Positions 1 to 6,829 of a DNA stretch of 37,973 nucleotides are shown in pieces; the first letter of the stretch is position 1; each line of letters starts with the position of its first letter. Source of the stretch: an uncultured Clostridia bacterium (GTDB taxonomy: Bacteria > Bacillota > Clostridia > TANB77 > CAG-508); the NCBI GenBank assembly GCA_934155165.1, contig CAKPGS010000009.1:1-37973 (forward strand), given 5' to 3'. The notes below the pieces were generated by a model. It saw nothing but the letters and a program-made list of their open reading frames with translations. It was not told the DNA's origin and made no database searches. The position numbers were made by a program, and so were the translations under genes.

Positions 1-1049
1 TCATATTGCTTTTCTTCTCCACCATTAAAGAAAAATGTAACATGTGCATATTTTTCTGTTTCTGCAATTCTTAATTGTTTTAAACCGTGTTTACTTACAT
101 ATTCTCCATATGTGTTTACTAATTTGGTTGGTTTAAATGCAATTTTTACATTTGGCATTGTTTCATCGTATTGTGTGAAACATACATAATATAAATCTAA
201 TTTTTTTGTTTCAAATTCATTAAAATCATTATCTACTAATGTTCTTGTAATTTCTCTTGCTCTATCTGGTCTAAAGTTAAAGAATATTACAGAATCTTTT
301 TCAGATATTGTTGCTATTGGTTCTTCTCCATTACAAATTACTGTTGGTTCTACAAATTCGTCAAATACTTCTTTTTGATATGAAGCTTCTATTGCGGAAA
401 TGCTGCTTGCAGCTTTTATTCCTTCTCCATTTACCATTGCATTATATGCTTTTTGTATTCTGTTCCATCTTTTATCTCTATCCATGCTGTAAAATCTTCC
501 AGATATAGATGCTATTTTTCCAACACCTTTTTCTTTTATTACTTCTTCTAATTTTAATATATAATTTTCTGCTGATGCTGGTGGTGTATCTCTACCATCT
601 AAGAAACAGTGTATATAAACATCTTCAAAATCTTTTCTTTTTGCAAGTTCTAATAATGCAAATAAATGTCTCATGTGAGAATGAACTCCACCATCTGATA
701 ATAATCCTAAAATATGAAGTTTTGTATTGTTTTTTTTGCAGTTTTCTATTGCTCCAACTAGTTCTGGAATACTAAAGAAATCTCCATCTTCAATAGATTT
801 TGTTATTCTTGTTAATTCTTGATATACAATTCTTCCTGCGCCTATATTTGTGTGACCAACTTCTGAATTTCCCATTTGTCCATCTGGAAGTCCTACATCT
901 AATCCACTTGTATGAATTTCTGTTACAGGGCATGTTTTCATTAGTTTATCTATGTTAGGTGTATTGGCTAGTTTTACTGCATTTCCTTCTTCCCTTTCAT
1001 TTATGCCAAATCCATCTAAAATCATAAGCATTGTAAGTTTATCTTTCAT
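1..1049 (-). CDS. gpmI: 2,3-bisphosphoglycerate-independent phosphoglycerate mutase (3' end outside window)
   Basis: Interconverts 3-phosphoglycerate and 2-phosphoglycerate in lower glycolysis, in the cytoplasm; the family uses two metal ions and a phosphoserine. About 349 residues are present from the ATG at 1049, preceded by an AGGAAA ribosome site. The start reads MKDKLTMLMILDGFG, where the Asp binds metal, and GQMGNSEVGHTNIGAGR carries the catalytic Ser. The frame stays open to the window edge and ends in the FFFNGGEEKQY region typical of the middle of the enzyme. The family is about 510 residues, so some 160 C-terminal residues lie outside. It is the last visible gene of the gap-pgk-Nudix-tpiA-gpmI series. 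Identification is firm. Confidence 0.96.
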   Translation of the reverse strand, partial: MKDKLTMLMILDGFGINEREEGNAVKLANTPNIDKLMKTCPVTEIHTSGLDVGLPDGQMGNSEVGHTNIGAGRIVYQELTRITKSIEDGDFFSIPELVGAIENCKKNNTKLHILGLLSDGGVHSHMRHLFALLELAKRKDFEDVYIHCFLDGRDTPPASAENYILKLEEVIKEKGVGKIASISGRFYSMDRDKRWNRIQKAYNAMVNGEGIKAASSISAIEASYQKEVFDEFVEPTVICNGEEPIATISEKDSVIFFNFRPDRAREITRTLVDNDFNEFETKKLDLYYVCFTQYDETMPNVKIAFKPTKLVNTYGEYVSKHGLKQLRIAETEKYAHVTFFFNGGEEKQY

Positions 1050-1071
1050 TTTTTTGTTTCCTTTCTACATT

Positions 1072-1170
1072 GAGGTTAGATATTAGAGGTTGGATGTTGG
1101 AATATTTATATTATTAAATATAAGTAATACAAATCAAACTTCCAACTTCAAATCTCTCACTTCTAACTTC
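1072..1170. repeat. Imperfect long inverted repeat between tpiA and gpmI
   Basis: The arms at 1072-1102 and 1140-1170 are imperfect reverse complements of about 31 bases, sharing blocks such as GTTAGA, GAG and GTTGGAA. The spacer is AT-only and partly self-complementary. A transcript from tpiA into gpmI would fold here into one long hairpin. It has no T-run, so it looks more like a processing or stability element, or a decayed intergenic repeat, than a terminator. Confidence 0.6.
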
Positions 1171-1922
1171 TATTTATTATAATTTATAATTTTTGAGAAT
1201 TCTTCCACGTTAAGGCTCGCTCCTCCAACTAAAGCTCCATCTATATCACTCATAGAAAATAGATCATTTGCATTTACGGCTTTAACACTTCCACCATATT
1301 GGATTATAACTCTACTTGCTGTTTCTTGTCCATAGTTTTTTGCAATTTCTTGTCGAATTTCTTTTATACTATTATTTGCATCTTCTGCTGTTGCAGTTTT
1401 TCCTGTTCCTATAGCCCATATTGGTTCATATGCTATAATTGTGTGTTCTACTTGCTCATTTGTTAAACCTTCTAATGCCAATCTTGTTTGTGTTGTAATT
1501 ACTTCTGTTGCTTTTCCTTCTTCTTTTTGATTTAGTGTTTCCCCTACGCATACTATTGGTTTAAGTCCTGTTCTGAAAGCTGCTTTTATTTTTTTATTAA
1601 CAGTTTCATCTGTTTCTCCAAAATATTCTCTTCTTTCTGAATGTCCTATTATAACATATTCTACATTTATACATTTTAGCATTTGTGCAGAAACTTCTCC
1701 TGTATATGCTCCTTTTTCTTCATAATGCATATTTTGAGCACCTATTTTTATTTTTGTTTTTTGAGCTGAAAGTAAACTGTAAAATAAATCTGTATATGGC
1801 ACGCATAAAATAACTTCAGCTTCTGTATCTTCTGCATATGGTGCAAGTTCATCTATAAATTTCATAGCCTCGTTTGGCAACATATTCATTTTCCAGTTTC
1901 CTGCAATTACTTTTCTTCTCAC
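1170..1922 (-). CDS. tpiA: Triosephosphate isomerase
   Basis: Interconverts dihydroxyacetone phosphate and glyceraldehyde 3-phosphate; a cytoplasmic TIM barrel. The 250-residue length is normal. Visible signatures are AGNWKMN with catalytic Lys11, GHSERRE with His94, AYEPIWAIGTGKTA with Glu166, and the phosphate-binding YGGSVK. The start is GTG at 1922, immediately next to the TAA of the upstream Nudix gene with no gap. A strong GGAGG lies inside the end of that gene, so translation is probably coupled. It forms part of the glycolytic run on the minus strand. Confidence 0.97.
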   Translation of the reverse strand: MRRKVIAGNWKMNMLPNEAMKFIDELAPYAEDTEAEVILCVPYTDLFYSLLSAQKTKIKIGAQNMHYEEKGAYTGEVSAQMLKCINVEYVIIGHSERREYFGETDETVNKKIKAAFRTGLKPIVCVGETLNQKEEGKATEVITTQTRLALEGLTNEQVEHTIIAYEPIWAIGTGKTATAEDANNSIKEIRQEIAKNYGQETASRVIIQYGGSVKAVNANDLFSMSDIDGALVGGASLNVEEFSKIINYNK

Positions 1923-2543
1923 TTATTTTTCCTCCTTAGTTAATTGTATTTCTCCATATAGTTCATTATCAATTAATTCTAATAATTTTTTTGTATCTTT
2001 ATTATATGGAATTCTACAATTTTTTTCTTTATTTATTATCATTTTTTTTACTTCTTCATAATCCATAAAAAATAATTTTTCTACTTCGCTATCTTGTTTT
2101 GTATATGCTTCTAGTTTTTCACAAGAATATGCTAAATATTCATATGTTAAATATTTTCCTTTTCTTCCATCCTTTGAAAAGTCAATTTCAAATTCGTTTA
2201 ATTTTTTTATAGTTGGAATTAATTTTTCAAAAGCTCTTTCACCAATTTCTTCTTTTCCTTCTCTTATAATAGCTTGCATTGGCACTTCTCCTGTTTGAAC
2301 ATGGCCTGAAGCACTTACATCTATCATTCCTGGGTCATTTACTTTTTTATGACTTCTTTCTTGCATTAAAACTTGTTTTGTTTCTGGATTTATTATCCAA
2401 ATTTGCACAGCTTTAAGAAGAAGGCCTTTTTCGATACCTTCTTCTCTTTCAACTGTTCCTATTTTTTTTCCGTTTTTATCATAATAATTTACGATTTCAT
2501 CTTCTGTAGAATTCAATCTTATTCTGTTTTTAAAATTATTCAT
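1923..2543 (-). CDS. Nudix hydrolase, isopentenyl-diphosphate-isomerase-like subgroup
   Basis: Predicted Nudix pyrophosphohydrolase or isomerase-like enzyme of about 206 residues. The Nudix box is visible as GHVQTGEVPMQAIIREGKEE followed by IG, with the metal-binding REGKEE core. The N-terminal LLLKAVQIWIINPETKQVLM and the QERS-x-PGMIDVSASGHV region resemble the IDI-like Nudix group seen as small cytosolic hydrolases. The substrate cannot be read from sequence. I place the start at the ATG at 2543 because GGTGGA precedes it at correct spacing; a GTG nine bases upstream would overlap that site and has no site of its own. It sits between pgk and tpiA, directly abutting tpiA, so it is co-transcribed with glycolysis. 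Confidence 0.85.
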   Translation of the reverse strand: MNNFKNRIRLNSTEDEIVNYYDKNGKKIGTVEREEGIEKGLLLKAVQIWIINPETKQVLMQERSHKKVNDPGMIDVSASGHVQTGEVPMQAIIREGKEEIGERAFEKLIPTIKKLNEFEIDFSKDGRKGKYLTYEYLAYSCEKLEAYTKQDSEVEKLFFMDYEEVKKMIINKEKNCRIPYNKDTKKLLELIDNELYGEIQLTKEEK

Positions 2544-2575
2544 AAATTCCACCGTTTTTAATTTTACTTTATATT

Positions 2576-2711
2576 AAGATTTTATATATTATTTTTTCAT
2601 ACCTTGCTGTCGAAACCTTCAATTATAATATATGAATGGTTTCTTCAATCGCACTCGCTATCGCTCGTTTGGTCGCTGCGCGGTATTTCAAAATTAATAT
2701 ATAAAATCTAA
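2576..2711. repeat. Structured intergenic element, family 1 copy A
   Basis: Outer arms at about 2576-2593 and 2690-2711 are near-perfect reverse complements built on AGATTTTATATATTA. Inside are TACC/GGTA (2600-2603 with 2682-2685), a GAAACC/GGTTTC hairpin (2612-2617 with 2638-2643) and conserved boxes read on the minus strand as AGCGACCAAACGAGC and GCGAGTGCGATT. The same boxes occur in copy B at 4038-4186. The paired stems differ in sequence between copies yet remain complementary. It lies between pgk and the Nudix gene. There is no coding content. Confidence 0.75.
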
Positions 2712-2727
2712 TTCTAATATAATTATT

Positions 2728-3915
2728 CTAAGCATCTAATAGGCATTCTATTCCAGGTAATTTTTTACCTTGTAAAAATTCTAATGAAGCTCCACCACCT
2801 GTAGAAATATGTGTCATTTTATCTGCTAGTCCAGATTTTTCTACAGCAGCTGCTGAATCTCCACCACCTATAATTGTTGTTGCATCTTCTAATTCTGCAA
2901 GTGCTTTTGCTATTGAGTTTGTTCCTATTGCAAATTGGTCAAATTCTGAAAGTCCAACTGGACCATTCCAAATTACAGTTTTTGCTCCTTGAAGATTTTC
3001 TATAAACATTTTTATTGTTTTTTCTCCAATATCAAATCCTTCCCAATCATCTGGTATTTCTGTCCAAGCTACTGTTTTACTTTCTGTATCTGGTTTAAAT
3101 TCTTTACCTACTTTTGTATCAACTGGTAATATAAATTTAACTCCTTTTTCTTCTGCTTTTTTCATTGCTGCTAAAGCTAAATCTACTTTATCTGGTTCGC
3201 ATAAAGAATTTCCTACACCATATCCTTGTGCTTTGAAGAATGTGTATGCCATTCCTCCACCTACCATTAATGTATCTACTTTATCTAATAAACTGTCGAT
3301 AACTCCAATTTTATCTGAAACCTTTGCACCTCCTAATATAGCAACAAAAGGTCTTTTAGGATTATTTATTGTATCTCCTAAAACTTTAAGTTCTTTTTCT
3401 ATTAAAAATCCTGCAACTGCTGGTAAGAATTTAGCTATTCCTGCAGTTGAAGCATGTGCTCTATGAGCTGCACCAAAAGCATCGTTTACATATACTTCTG
3501 CCATTGAAGCTAATTCTTTAGCAAACGCTTCATCATTATCTGTTTCTTCTTTATGGAATCTAACATTTTCTAATAACATTACTTCTCCATTTTTTAAGTT
3601 AGCAGCTTTTGTTTTTGCATCTTCTCCTATAACATCTTTTGCCATTATAACTTCTTTTCCTAATTGTTTAGATAGTTCTTTAGCAACTGGTGCTAATGAA
3701 AAATCTGGATTAACTTCTCCTTTTGGTCTTCCTAAATGAGAAGCTAATATAACAGCACAATTATTATCTAATAAATATTTTATAGTAGGAATTGAAGATA
3801 CAATTCTTCTATTATCTGTTATATTTTTGTTTTCATCCATTGGTACATTAAAATCACATCTTAAAAATACCTTTTTGTCTTTTAAATCAATATCTCTTAC
3901 AGTTTTTTTATTCAT
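2728..3915 (-). CDS. pgk: Phosphoglycerate kinase
   Basis: Transfers phosphate from 1,3-bisphosphoglycerate to ADP, the first ATP-yielding step of glycolysis. The 395-residue length is standard. It shows the N-terminal substrate motif RCDFNVPMD, then SHLGRPKG, LLENVRFHKEE, GGAKVSDKIGVI, GGGMAYTFF, and the C-terminal nucleotide loop GGGDSAAAVEKSG with STGGGASLE. The ATG at 3915 has a good AGGAGG site. It lies downstream of gap and upstream of the Nudix gene and tpiA. A terminator and a palindrome lie between gap and pgk, so pgk probably also has its own promoter. Confidence 0.98.
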   Translation of the reverse strand: MNKKTVRDIDLKDKKVFLRCDFNVPMDENKNITDNRRIVSSIPTIKYLLDNNCAVILASHLGRPKGEVNPDFSLAPVAKELSKQLGKEVIMAKDVIGEDAKTKAANLKNGEVMLLENVRFHKEETDNDEAFAKELASMAEVYVNDAFGAAHRAHASTAGIAKFLPAVAGFLIEKELKVLGDTINNPKRPFVAILGGAKVSDKIGVIDSLLDKVDTLMVGGGMAYTFFKAQGYGVGNSLCEPDKVDLALAAMKKAEEKGVKFILPVDTKVGKEFKPDTESKTVAWTEIPDDWEGFDIGEKTIKMFIENLQGAKTVIWNGPVGLSEFDQFAIGTNSIAKALAELEDATTIIGGGDSAAAVEKSGLADKMTHISTGGGASLEFLQGKKLPGIECLLDA

Positions 3916-3942
3916 AATAAAAACCTCCTATTTTTCTTTAAA

Positions 3943-3963
3943 AATACTGTTATTTACAGTATT
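3943..3963. promoter_or_regulatory. Palindrome upstream of pgk, possible operator or leader hairpin
   Basis: AATACTGT and ACAGTATT form a perfect 8-bp inverted repeat around a 5-base centre, 28 to 48 bases before the pgk start and just downstream of the gap terminator. The position suits an operator or a short 5' leader hairpin. The cognate regulator is unknown, and no clear -35/-10 pair could be fixed around it. Confidence 0.4.
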
Positions 3964-3996
3964 AACAATTTTTCAATAATCGATACCATTGTATAT

Positions 3997-4025
3997 CAAA
4001 AAAGAACACATTTCAAGTGTTCTTT
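3997..4025 (-). terminator. Rho-independent terminator downstream of gap
   Basis: On the minus strand AAAGAACAC pairs with GTGTTCTTT (9 bp, 7-base loop) and is followed by a run of T. It would end the gap transcript after it has passed through element B, separating gap from pgk at least in part. Confidence 0.75.
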
Positions 4026-4037
4026 AAAAGTTTAATT

Positions 4038-4186
4038 GTAAACTAAAAATATATTTGTTTTTGATAGACCGCGTAAGCGACCAAACGAGCAGATTTCTCT
4101 GCGAGTGCGATTTGGAGCAATCTTCAAATTTTCAAATCAAAGATTGCGACACCAAGGTCTAAGAAAACAATATATTTTTAGTTTAC
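4038..4186. repeat. Structured intergenic element, family 1 copy B
   Basis: The outer arms (4038-4060 and 4165-4186) pair as GTAAACTAAAAATATAT with its complement, with one bulged base. Inside, AGACC (4066-4070) pairs with GGTCT (4156-4160) and GCAATCTT (4117-4124) with AAGATTGC (4140-4147). The conserved boxes GCGACCAAACGAGC and GCGAGTGCGATT match copy A. The element begins a few bases after the gap stop and ahead of the gap terminator, so it is carried in the 3' end of the gap mRNA. Confidence 0.78.
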
Positions 4187-4190
4187 TATC

Positions 4191-5204
4191 TTAAATTTCT
4201 GCAAAATACTTAATAGTTCTTACCATTTGACTTGTATAAGAATTTTCATTGTCATACCAAGCAACTACTTGAACTTGATATAAACCATTTCCTATTTCTG
4301 TAACCATTGTTTGTGTACTATCGAATAAAGAACCATATCTCATTCCTACAACATCTGATGATACTAATAATTCATCTGTATATCCAAAAGATTCACTTTC
4401 TTCAGATTTCATTGCAGCATTTATAGAATCTACTGTAATATTTTCTCCTTTAACTACTGCAACTAAAATTGTTGTTGAACCTGTTGGTACTGGAACTCTT
4501 TGTGCTGAACCAATTAGTTTTCCATTTAATTCTGGAATAACAAGACCTATAGCTTTTGCAGCTCCTGTAGAGTTTGGAACAATATTTACTGCTGCAGCTC
4601 TTGCTCTTCTTAAATCTCCTTTTCTATGTGGTCCATCTAATAGCATTTGATCTCCTGTATAAGCATGAACTGTTGTCATTATACCAGATTGAATTGGTGC
4701 ATAATCGTTTAATGCTTTTGCCATTGGTGCTAAACAGTTTGTTGTACAAGATGCAGCTGAAATTATTTTATCATCTGCTGTTAATATATTTTCGTTAACT
4801 CCAAATACAATTGTTTTTAAGTCTTTACCAGCTGGTGCTGAAATAACAACTTTTTTAGCTCCTGCATCAATATGAGCTTGTGCTTTTTCTTTTGTTGTAT
4901 AGAAACCTGTACATTCTAATACAACATCTACACCAATTTCACCCCAAGGTAAATTTGCTGCATCTTTTTCTGCATATATTTTTATAGTTTTTCCATCAAC
5001 TGTAATTGAATCTTCTCCTGCAACTACTGTATCTGCCTTTTCAAATCTTTTTTGTGCTGAATCATATTTTAATAAATGTGCAAGCATATCTGGGCTTGTT
5101 AAGTCGTTTATTGCAACTATTTCATACCCTTCTGCTGTAAACATTTGTCTAAAAGCTAGACGTCCTATACGTCCAAATCCATTTATTGCCACTTTAACTG
5201 ACAT
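4191..5204 (-). CDS. gap: Glyceraldehyde-3-phosphate dehydrogenase (NAD-type)
   Basis: Oxidises and phosphorylates glyceraldehyde 3-phosphate to 1,3-bisphosphoglycerate. The 337-residue length is typical. It carries the Rossmann start KVAINGFGRIGR, Asp34 in AINDLT (favours NAD over NADP in this family), the catalytic Cys153 in SAASCTTNCLAP, His180 in TTVHAYTGDQ, and the C-terminal WYDNENSYTSQMVRTIKYF. The ATG at 5204 follows an AGGAGG site. It has its own clear promoter upstream, and its mRNA tail contains element B and then a terminator. It heads the glycolytic series. Confidence 0.98.
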   Translation of the reverse strand: MSVKVAINGFGRIGRLAFRQMFTAEGYEIVAINDLTSPDMLAHLLKYDSAQKRFEKADTVVAGEDSITVDGKTIKIYAEKDAANLPWGEIGVDVVLECTGFYTTKEKAQAHIDAGAKKVVISAPAGKDLKTIVFGVNENILTADDKIISAASCTTNCLAPMAKALNDYAPIQSGIMTTVHAYTGDQMLLDGPHRKGDLRRARAAAVNIVPNSTGAAKAIGLVIPELNGKLIGSAQRVPVPTGSTTILVAVVKGENITVDSINAAMKSEESESFGYTDELLVSSDVVGMRYGSLFDSTQTMVTEIGNGLYQVQVVAWYDNENSYTSQMVRTIKYFAEI

Positions 5205-5261
5205 ACAAATTCCTCCTATCTCGATGTATATTTTTTACATCTTTTGTAATTAATTATATTA

Positions 5262-5311
5262 TTGCCTTTTTTAGGCAAATTCATTCTATACCAATTTTTT
5301 TTGTATTGCAA
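5262..5311 (-). promoter_or_regulatory. gap promoter with an inverted repeat at the start site
   Basis: Read on the minus strand, TTGCAA (5306-5311), 17 bases and TAGAAT (5283-5288) form a sigma-A-like promoter. Immediately downstream, TTGCC (complement at 5274-5278) pairs with GGCAA across a 7-base AT loop (5262-5278), covering roughly the transcription start to +14. The position suits an operator or a start-site hairpin; no regulator is identified. Confidence 0.55.
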
Positions 5312-5333
5312 GAGTGTTTTTATTTTTTTTGTA

Positions 5334-5362
5334 TTGACATTATATCATAATTTTTATATAAT
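5334..5362 (+). promoter_or_regulatory. Consensus promoter for the Phd/YefM-type gene
   Basis: TTGACA (5334-5339), a 17-base spacer and TATAAT (5357-5362) match the vegetative sigma consensus exactly, with the ATG 33 bases after the -10. It diverges from the gap promoter, leaving about 20 bases between the two -35 boxes. Confidence 0.8.
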
Positions 5363-5394
5363 TTGACTATATTAATTTTATGGAGGTAAATCTT

Positions 5395-5745
5395 ATGGCA
5401 GTTATTCGTCCATGTGCTGATTTAAGAAACAATTATAATGAAATTTCTAAAATTTGTCATGAAACAAAAGAACCCATTTATATTACAAAAAATGGTTCAA
5501 ATGATTTAGTTATTTTAAGTGATGAAGCATATGAATCTATAAAAAAAGAAATTGCAGAATCAACAGAAGAAAAAATTGATCGACTTATTTCTGAAAAATT
5601 TAATAAATATTATTCTAATTTTGAAGAATTTCAAAAAGAAGTCTGGAAAAATATTGAAGTAGCTTTAAGTGAGATTGACTCTGGAAAAGCAATTACTATG
5701 GAAAAAGCACTTGCAGAATTGGAGGCCAAAAATGAAACTAATTAA
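5395..5745 (+). CDS. Phd/YefM-family antitoxin-like protein
   Basis: Predicted type II antitoxin and autorepressor of 116 residues. The N-terminal part (IRPCADLRNNYNEISKIC, then PIYITKNGSNDLVILSDEAY) is the Phd/YefM DNA-binding fold. The rest is acidic and helical, where these antitoxins wrap their toxin. I chose the ATG at 5395 because GGAGGT lies 7 bases upstream; an in-frame ATG at 5380 would overlap that site. The promoter is perfect consensus. No intact toxin follows, only an 18-codon stub starting inside its 3' end, so it may be an orphan antitoxin. Family assignment is good; its present function is uncertain. Confidence 0.85.
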   Translation: MAVIRPCADLRNNYNEISKICHETKEPIYITKNGSNDLVILSDEAYESIKKEIAESTEEKIDRLISEKFNKYYSNFEEFQKEVWKNIEVALSEIDSGKAITMEKALAELEAKNETN

Positions 5746-5785
5746 AAAATATAAAATTTATTATTATTTACGAAGTTCAAATTAA
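5732..5785 (+). pseudogene. Stub of a RelE/ParE-type toxin start (candidate)
   Basis: An ATG preceded by GGAGG inside the antitoxin 3' end opens a frame reading MKLIKKYKIYYYLRSSN and then stops. It overlaps the antitoxin stop by 14 bases, as toxin genes of this class usually do. The length is 17 residues, against about 85-100 for a real RelE/ParE toxin, and the sequence after the stop shows no continuing similarity by eye. It is most simply the remnant of a deleted toxin, but chance cannot be excluded. Confidence 0.35.
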
Positions 5786-5900
5786 AACTCGGTAAAGTTT
5801 ACATTTTACATATATTTTATTCAAATCAAAATTATTTAAATCTTTTATAAATTCCAATTTATTTTTGTTAATTTTTTTGTTAAAAAAAGTCGTTTTTCTC

Positions 5901-5929
5901 TTGAATTAATTTTCATTTTGATATACTAT
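5901..5929 (+). promoter_or_regulatory. Promoter of the DUF4912-GH57 pair
   Basis: TTGAAT (5901-5906), a 17-base spacer and TACTAT (5924-5929) precede the DUF4912 gene by 42 bases. The rest of the 5746-5971 gap is AT-rich and holds nothing else recognisable. Confidence 0.5.
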
Positions 5930-5971
5930 ATAAAAGATAATTTTATGTTCGGTTACTAAGGAGGAAATTTA

Positions 5972-6817
5972 ATGCCAAGAAAAGCAAAAGATAAAGAAAA
6001 ATTAATTGAAGAAAATGATATAAAAAAAGAAAGTCATAGAGGTCGTAAAACAAAAAATAGTGTCACAGATAAAAAATCTTTATCTGCAAAAACAGAAAAG
6101 AAAAAGACTTCATCAAAGAAAGCAAAAGTAACAACATCAAAATTAAACAAATCACCGAAAACGTCGAACCCTACATCCAAAAAAGAAATTAATGAAAAAA
6201 AGTCCACATCTCGTAGAGGTCGTAAGTCTACAAAGGAAAACACAGATAAAAAATCTACAACAACTAAAAAGAGAAATGAGTTTTTGGCTGAATATTATGA
6301 TTTACCTTTTAATTATAATAAAACTGTTGTAAAACTTTTGGCTCAAACTCCTGAAACATTATTTGTTTATTGGGAAATTTCTGATGATGATAGAAAAATG
6401 TATAAAGAGAAATTTGGAGATAATTTCTTTGAAACTTCAACCCCTATTTTAAAGGTTCATAACATAACTATGAATTATTATTTCGAAGTTGAGATTAATG
6501 ACTTTGCAAATTGTTGGTATTTACACGTAAACGATAGTAAATGTCAATATGAAATAGAACTAGATAGAAAAAAATATATTCCAAATAAGGAACCAGAATA
6601 TATTTATATTTCAAAATCTAATGAATTGGAAGCTCCAAATGACCATGTTTTACTTGAAAAGCTTCCAGATTTTGTTACTTTTAAAAACGTAAAAACTAAT
6701 AACACTAAAAACGTTAAAGTACCTAAAAATATTAATAAAATTTTTGGTACAAGAGAAATATATAACATGTTTTATAAAGATAACGAATTTATTAATAACC
6801 CATCATCTAAATTTTAA
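5972..6817 (+). CDS. DUF4912 domain protein with a long basic N-terminal tail
   Basis: The first roughly 100 of 281 residues are low-complexity Lys/Ser/Thr/Arg (blocks such as SRRGRKSTKENTDKKS), probably disordered and possibly nucleic-acid or polyanion binding. From about residue 105 comes the DUF4912 domain, recognisable by VVKLLAQTPETLFVYWEIS and a beta-rich remainder. The family's molecular function is not established. An AAGGAGG site precedes the ATG. The stop is 12 bases before the GH57 branching enzyme, an arrangement I recall from related clostridia, so a role in glycogen or alpha-glucan metabolism is likely but inferred. Confidence 0.88.
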   Translation: MPRKAKDKEKLIEENDIKKESHRGRKTKNSVTDKKSLSAKTEKKKTSSKKAKVTTSKLNKSPKTSNPTSKKEINEKKSTSRRGRKSTKENTDKKSTTTKKRNEFLAEYYDLPFNYNKTVVKLLAQTPETLFVYWEISDDDRKMYKEKFGDNFFETSTPILKVHNITMNYYFEVEINDFANCWYLHVNDSKCQYEIELDRKKYIPNKEPEYIYISKSNELEAPNDHVLLEKLPDFVTFKNVKTNNTKNVKVPKNINKIFGTREIYNMFYKDNEFINNPSSKF

Positions 6818-6829
6818 AGGAGATCAACT

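Noticed and set aside
3233..3466. Open frame on the plus strand inside pgk (and similar frames opposite gap, glmU, gltX, rnjA, era and others)
   Set aside because: They lie antisense to strongly conserved enzymes, lack ribosome sites and have composition expected of a mirrored T-rich strand.
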